64,000 nt of DNA from Struthio camelus (Eukaryota > Chordata > Aves > Struthioniformes > Struthionidae), in the NCBI RefSeq assembly GCF_040807025.1, contig NC_090945.1:74163088-74227087 (forward strand). Direction: 5' to 3'. Below, piece after piece: positions 58,986-64,000 of this stretch; position 1 is the first letter of the stretch, and each line of letters starts with the position of its first letter. Below the pieces are notes generated by a model. That model saw nothing but the letters and a program-made list of their open reading frames with translations. It ran no database searches and was not told the DNA's origin. A program made the translations under genes and the position numbers.

Positions 58986-61900
58986 TGCTTTGGCTAAAGT
59001 TTCTAATTTAGATAGAAAACAGCCATTAAGAATCAAACATTCTTAAGCAAGAGATACCATGAGACTTCTAATTTGGGAGTCCTTTTCCTTGCTATAAATT
59101 TATCATCTATTTCTGTGCTTTTTCAATACAAGACAAACAAAAAATTAAGTACACTGCATGTATTCTTAAAAAAAAGGTAGACAACCAAAACAAACATAAC
59201 AAGCTTAGTCCCCACTTTATTTAGCTTTGTTTTTAAAAAAAAAAAAAAAAAAAGTAAAAGTCATAAGGTCATGATCTCAGCCCTAAAATTAATTTGTAAT
59301 GACGTCATGTTTAGAGAACACAATTAACTTTCTTTCCAAAATACCAAAAGAATTAGAAAACAAATAATCCCTGGCCCTTTCTGACATGGCTGTGAAAGTT
59401 TGTTGTGTGTTGGTTTTTTTTTTTTTTTTTTAAAAACCTAGTGCTGGATCCGAAGTAGCAGTTCTTGTTTCTGCTCTCAACCTGTAGTCAACCATTAAAT
59501 AGCCAGTGGCGGATTTCTACTTTTTTAGAAGAACGCAGGACAGCAAAACGCAAACTGCTCCTAAATCCGAAATCCATAGCTAGACACCTTCAAACAAAGA
59601 CCCATTTTTCAACAGCTCACATTGAGCTTAGTGTAAACGTTCGTTACGTGGTGTAAGAGAGCAACCATAATGAATGAAATATAACAAAAACCAGGACTTG
59701 GGCTTCAATGTGCCCAATGATTCTGACTCCCCTGAATTAGAACTGCAATGGAAACAGTACATAAATACGTAGTTGGGAACCCTCTGTGCTCTGTGAGGAA
59801 ATAATAGAAAACATCTATTCTGTTAAGGTCCTTGGGTGAATACTTTTGTTCATGAGTATCTAGCCACCTTTCCTTGTGTTTAAAACTTCCAAACTTACCC
59901 AAATAACTTTAGGCGTAAGTTATTTCAAAGTATTTTTTTATTAAATAGCATAACTAAAGGAGTGTATTTTCACTGTGTTTATAGAAGATGCTTGCTAAGA
60001 GAATTAGATTTGATCAACCATGCCTTTCAAGTGTAGTGTCTGAATTAATATTAATTCCAGATATCCCATAGAATTAGATGCTGACATAAACAATGCTTCT
60101 ATCATTAAAAAACAGTGAATATTACTGGGCAGTAATGGCTTCGGTCAGTGGCAGGGCAGGCCTTAAATGCAGGTCAAACGATGACTTCAGGAGACTTCCA
60201 GGATTCCCTGACATTTTTCATGCCAGTTCCTGCATATTTAAATATTATCCCCCCTGAATTCATCATCTGCTCTTCACATACAGCATTTGACAGTACAATA
60301 TTTTTCTGTGACCTGTGAAGACTCTTTAAGAGCAACAAGCCTCCAAAGATTTTGGGCATGTGAAACCTAATGAATGCATTTTAGGTCTCTACAGTAAGAT
60401 CCTTTTTCCTGTGTTTGAACTGTTCTTAAAATATGTTTTAACATGTGACTGCACATAAATGTGGGATTATGAGAAGCTTAAACCTGGCAGATCTAGCCAT
60501 GGGTCTGATGAAAGAGAGAAAGAGATGAAAGACTTCTCCATGTACAGCGGCTTTTGCTACCCGACAGCCTTCCTGCAGGGCAAGTGCTTTTTTAAGAACT
60601 ACATCTGCTACTGTAATGTACTTGCTATTGTGGAACAAAATTACGTCTAGACCATGGGGAGGTGCAAAGCAATAAAACGTCTCTTTCCCTGTCACTAAAA
60701 TACAGTCACTCTTATTGATAGTAGTAATAGCTATATAATATTACCACAATTGCCTTTCATACAAGGATCTTAGAAATCTTTATCATTGTCAATGAAGAAA
60801 GCTTAACTGCCCATCATCTCTGTGTAGACCTTATTTCCTACAATACAAACAAAGAGGGACAAAGTGAGATGTAGCAAGTTTCCTTATATCACAGAACTGA
60901 TTAGTCTCAAATTTTTGAATGTCTTTCTTCTAAAATCAATCTAAACAATCAAGTTTGTTTTAAAAAAAAGTATATTTTCATATACAATTTAAGGCTTGTT
61001 GTGTTCATAGACAAAGGAAATGGTTAGTTTATAGACTATACCACAGTTGAAAAAATAGTGCTATAGTATTGTCTCGGGCATAGCAAAAGGCATTGCAGTA
61101 GAGTGGGGCTGTTGAAGGCAAATATGTAAGCCCTAGAATAAACTGCCTAAAATAGCGATGTCACATCCACCACTAGAGATTTTTAGGAACAAATTAGAAG
61201 AAAAACATGTCAGAAATAACACTGGTATACTTGATCCTACCTTGAGGAAAGAGGATGAACTAAATGATCTCCAGATCACTCCCAATCCTGTTTTCCCTTA
61301 CTCGTAATACAGGAACAGCTTATAGGCAGAAGGACTATTTCATCTATTTATAGAGTTTAAAGAGAAAAAAACATTAGACTGCCTATGAGCCATTAAATTT
61401 TTTGCAGTTACTCCTTTATGGATCCTAGTAGCTTGTCTTTGATAAAGTAAAGCTTTATACTTTGAAAAAAGTATAGCTTGTGTTTGGTTACAGATCATCT
61501 TCCAAAGAATAATATCTCTTACCATCCTTGCCTGCTGTGGTATGCTGCCTCCCTAATCCCTTCCAAATACAGGATAGAAATAGGTATTGAACATTTCTTT
61601 TTCACGTTGTTACTTATTCAAGCAACAGTGAATTTTAAAGATTGTTAGTGTTCCTTTTGTTGTAAGACCCTTTCAAAAGGATTTTTCCCTTTTTCCTCTT
61701 ACATTTTTTCTGTTTCAAAACTTCTCATTTTTGTACTGGTTTTTTTTTAATTGTCTTCACACTGAGATGGGCTTTTAGCCCATATTTTATTGACTGTGAA
61801 AGCGTTATCAATTTGGCAACTAAATTTTCTTCAAGAAGTCTCAGTTCCCATTCATGCTTTTAAAAAAATTTCCCCTCCATTTTTCCTATAATTTTCTTCA

Positions 61901-64000
61901 AACTGGAAATTCTAACTTCTTTGAAGCGCTATAAACAGAGAAGTATCAGTTGGGTTTGTTCTCTGCCCAAACTGGATGTTGCAAGGTTTCATCCATTCAT
62001 CATCACTAATCCTAGACAACCACTAATTTTTTGTCTAGTACTCAGTTTTTTCTCCCTTAGGGAGCTCCAATGGAAAGTTACCACATCTTGGGTACAATGC
62101 CTTTTGTGTTATAGAAATAATCTATTTGCTTTTGGAAATATAATTTAAATTCTGCCTGCTTAAGAGCACAGATTGCCTATAACATCCCAATTTCTCATTA
62201 TACAGATGTGCATAAGAAGTTTCCTTCTCTGGTGTGATTTAGCAATGTGTTAAGATCTGAGAAAGAACTACCACGGAGGCTTTGATAGCAATCATTCATG
62301 TGCACTTAAGATTCCGTAATGCGATATTAATGCAAGTATCAATATTTTTAGTATGCACAGCATTATTCCTTCACATCTTTTTTTTACTCGGTTTTGTCTA
62401 TAGGTTTTCGACGAGTGACATAAACATTCTAATCCCATGCCTCAGATTTCAGTAATATCAATTAAAATGTGCTGGGAAGTCTTGCTCTATCTTGCTCGAC
62501 TGTTTCCCCGTCTTCGTTTGCTTGCTGTCCCATATGAGGGAAAACATTGAAGCCTCCCTAAGCCATTTAAGTCTATTTTTACTCCATGATAACAGAAGGT
62601 TAACAGTAATGGTAGTTATAAACCTGATTTTACTTTCTTCATCTTTTTGCATTTATCATGACTAAGTTTTGGCTGGCCTTCTGTATCCTACAGAATAAGG
62701 CAGCCTTTTGGGAGAATGAAATGGCATTTTCTCCAGCTGTTCCTGATTCGTCCCAAACCTATTAAAATGGTCTGGTGCACAGACTTTCCACTGCTGGTAG
62801 TGGAAAGAGCTGATGGTGGCTGTGCTGGAAATGGACTGCTATTAATCACAGATGTCCAAAAGAGAGACAAATATTAGTTTTGAAAACAAAATTATTTATG
62901 ATGAATTTGAAGTAGGAAACCGTAAGTATTCTCTACTTGTCAAAAACACCACCATTTCCTTGACAAGTATTGATATTTTTGATGAAATCATAGTCTTGCT
63001 CATTGCTACAAATCCGTAGCATTCCCTTTTTCTGTACCATAAAATGTGCACTAGTTACTTTCTCATAAATACAAGTAATTCTGTAAAGCAAGTAGGAAAA
63101 AGATCAATATCTCATCTCTGTTCTGACACTTACCTTCAAGAATGAACTTTTCTGTCTCTCAGCATGACGGACTATAACAGAGATGATCCATCTTTTGTTA
63201 CGTTTGGGGCACTGGCACTCCCGCCTGCGTGAGCTAGGTACTACTTTAAATGACAGTGATGGGAAATCCAGACATGAGATAATGATTGGCTAGTGATAGC
63301 ACTCAATGATGTGCGACTGTTTTGTCTTCATAATATGCAAATAGTCGCTTATGTAGATAAAAGTTATTATATTGAAGTGTCTTATAGTTTGTGACAGAGA
63401 ATTACTGATCTCAAGATGGACAGGGAACTGCAAAGCTGATTCAAATGAAGCTCAGTTTGGCTGTCTCTGAAAGCTGCCTGCATCATTCTTGTTTTGTGAT
63501 AAACGAAAATTCAATCTAGATGTTTCTGTCCAGTTCTTAAAAAAATTAAAATACCAATTGCAAAAATGTTGAAGCTTCAAAAGCGAAGTAAAACACTAAG
63601 CAGAGAATGGATTTCATACATCTAGAGGCATGAGAAGCATGAGGGAAGCTTGCTTTTCTGTTCCTGAACTCCTTTGTTCTATAGGGACAAAATAAGGACA
63701 GTTATTTCACACTTTTTTAGTATGCACGCGTATTTTGGAAAAATCAGTGAGACAGAACAGAGCACACCAAACTCTTCATGCTTTCTGGGAAACAGTAACC
63801 ATAAAACTGTGGTGTCTTGAATTCTACTGGCACGAATATGAATTTGTATGATAGGGCCTTGAAAAATACATTTTTTGGAAATTAAATTCTCTAGCATTGA
63901 TCTATTATTAGACCACTTAGACTTTTTTACCCACTAGGTGAGCTTCAGTTGCCAATTTCAGGGAGCTGTATGTAGTGATTTGTTTCTGCAGAACAGCCAC
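58959..64000. other. Intergenic sequence downstream of KIAA0232
   Basis: No exon, RNA gene or CpG island is recognised on either strand. The region holds A- and T-runs (59229-59253, 59411-59433) and one old CR1/L3-like 3' fragment (61131-61302). In other vertebrates I recall TBC1D14 next in the same orientation, but its first exon is not evident here. Confidence 0.6.
61131..61302 (+). mobile_element. Old CR1/L3-like LINE 3' end
   Basis: The order of words is that of an ancient CR1/L3 3' end: ccactagagatttttaggaa, a diverged aacatgtcagaaataacact, then ttgatcctaccttgaggaaa, ggatgaactaaatgatctcc and cccaatcctg. No intact coding remains. Identification rests on word order against remembered consensus sequence. 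Confidence 0.7.

Noticed and set aside
59705..60695. Minus-strand ORFs at 59705-59902, 60174-60359 and 60438-60695 as exons of a downstream gene
   Set aside because: I recognise no protein family, they are short, and no convincing pattern of splice sites links them.

Overview
The window looks like bird genomic DNA. It is AT-rich and CpG-poor, contains no operon-like or densely packed genes, and has large introns with consensus GT-AG splice sites. Recognisable interspersed repeats are few. Those I can name are CR1-type LINE fragments, including a well-preserved 3' end that finishes in the ATTCTGTGA-type tail typical of bird CR1. A turtle or crocodilian source is possible but less likely, because repeat density is so low.

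One protein-coding gene occupies almost the whole window on the plus strand: the orthologue of human KIAA0232, a large and poorly characterised vertebrate protein. I traced eight coding exons: 8162-8392, 22043-22180, 35986-36052, 37556-37637, 39224-42521, 53329-53437, 55208-55305 and 56300-56479. Phases agree at all seven junctions. The spliced frame is open from ATG to TAG and gives 1,400 residues, close to the length I remember for the human protein (about 1,395). About 78% of the protein lies in the single 3.3-kb fifth coding exon. There is no frameshift or internal stop, so this is an intact gene.

Layout: 1-7888 is noncoding, most likely the end of a 5' intron; no CpG-rich promoter is visible, so the promoter is probably upstream of the window. 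An acceptor at 7887-7888 opens an exon carrying about 273 nt of 5' UTR and the start codon. That UTR holds at least six short upstream ORFs, several overlapping stop-to-start. Two introns of nearly 14 kb and one of about 11 kb follow, with four short ones. The stop codon at 56477-56479 is followed by a 3' UTR of up to about 2.5 kb with several AATAAA signals. Two of these (57281 and 58939) are followed by GT-rich downstream elements, suggesting alternative polyadenylation. From about 58960 to the end I find no gene, only an old CR1/L3-like fragment and AT-rich sequence. In other vertebrates TBC1D14 is, from memory, the next gene downstream, but nothing here can be assigned to it.

I found no RNA genes, CRISPR arrays, bacterial features or novel multi-gene system. 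The observations most worth a second look are the nested upstream ORFs, a GC-rich 450-bp block in the fifth coding intron that ends beside a 19-bp near-perfect hairpin, the weak donor after the fourth coding exon, and the alternative poly(A) sites.
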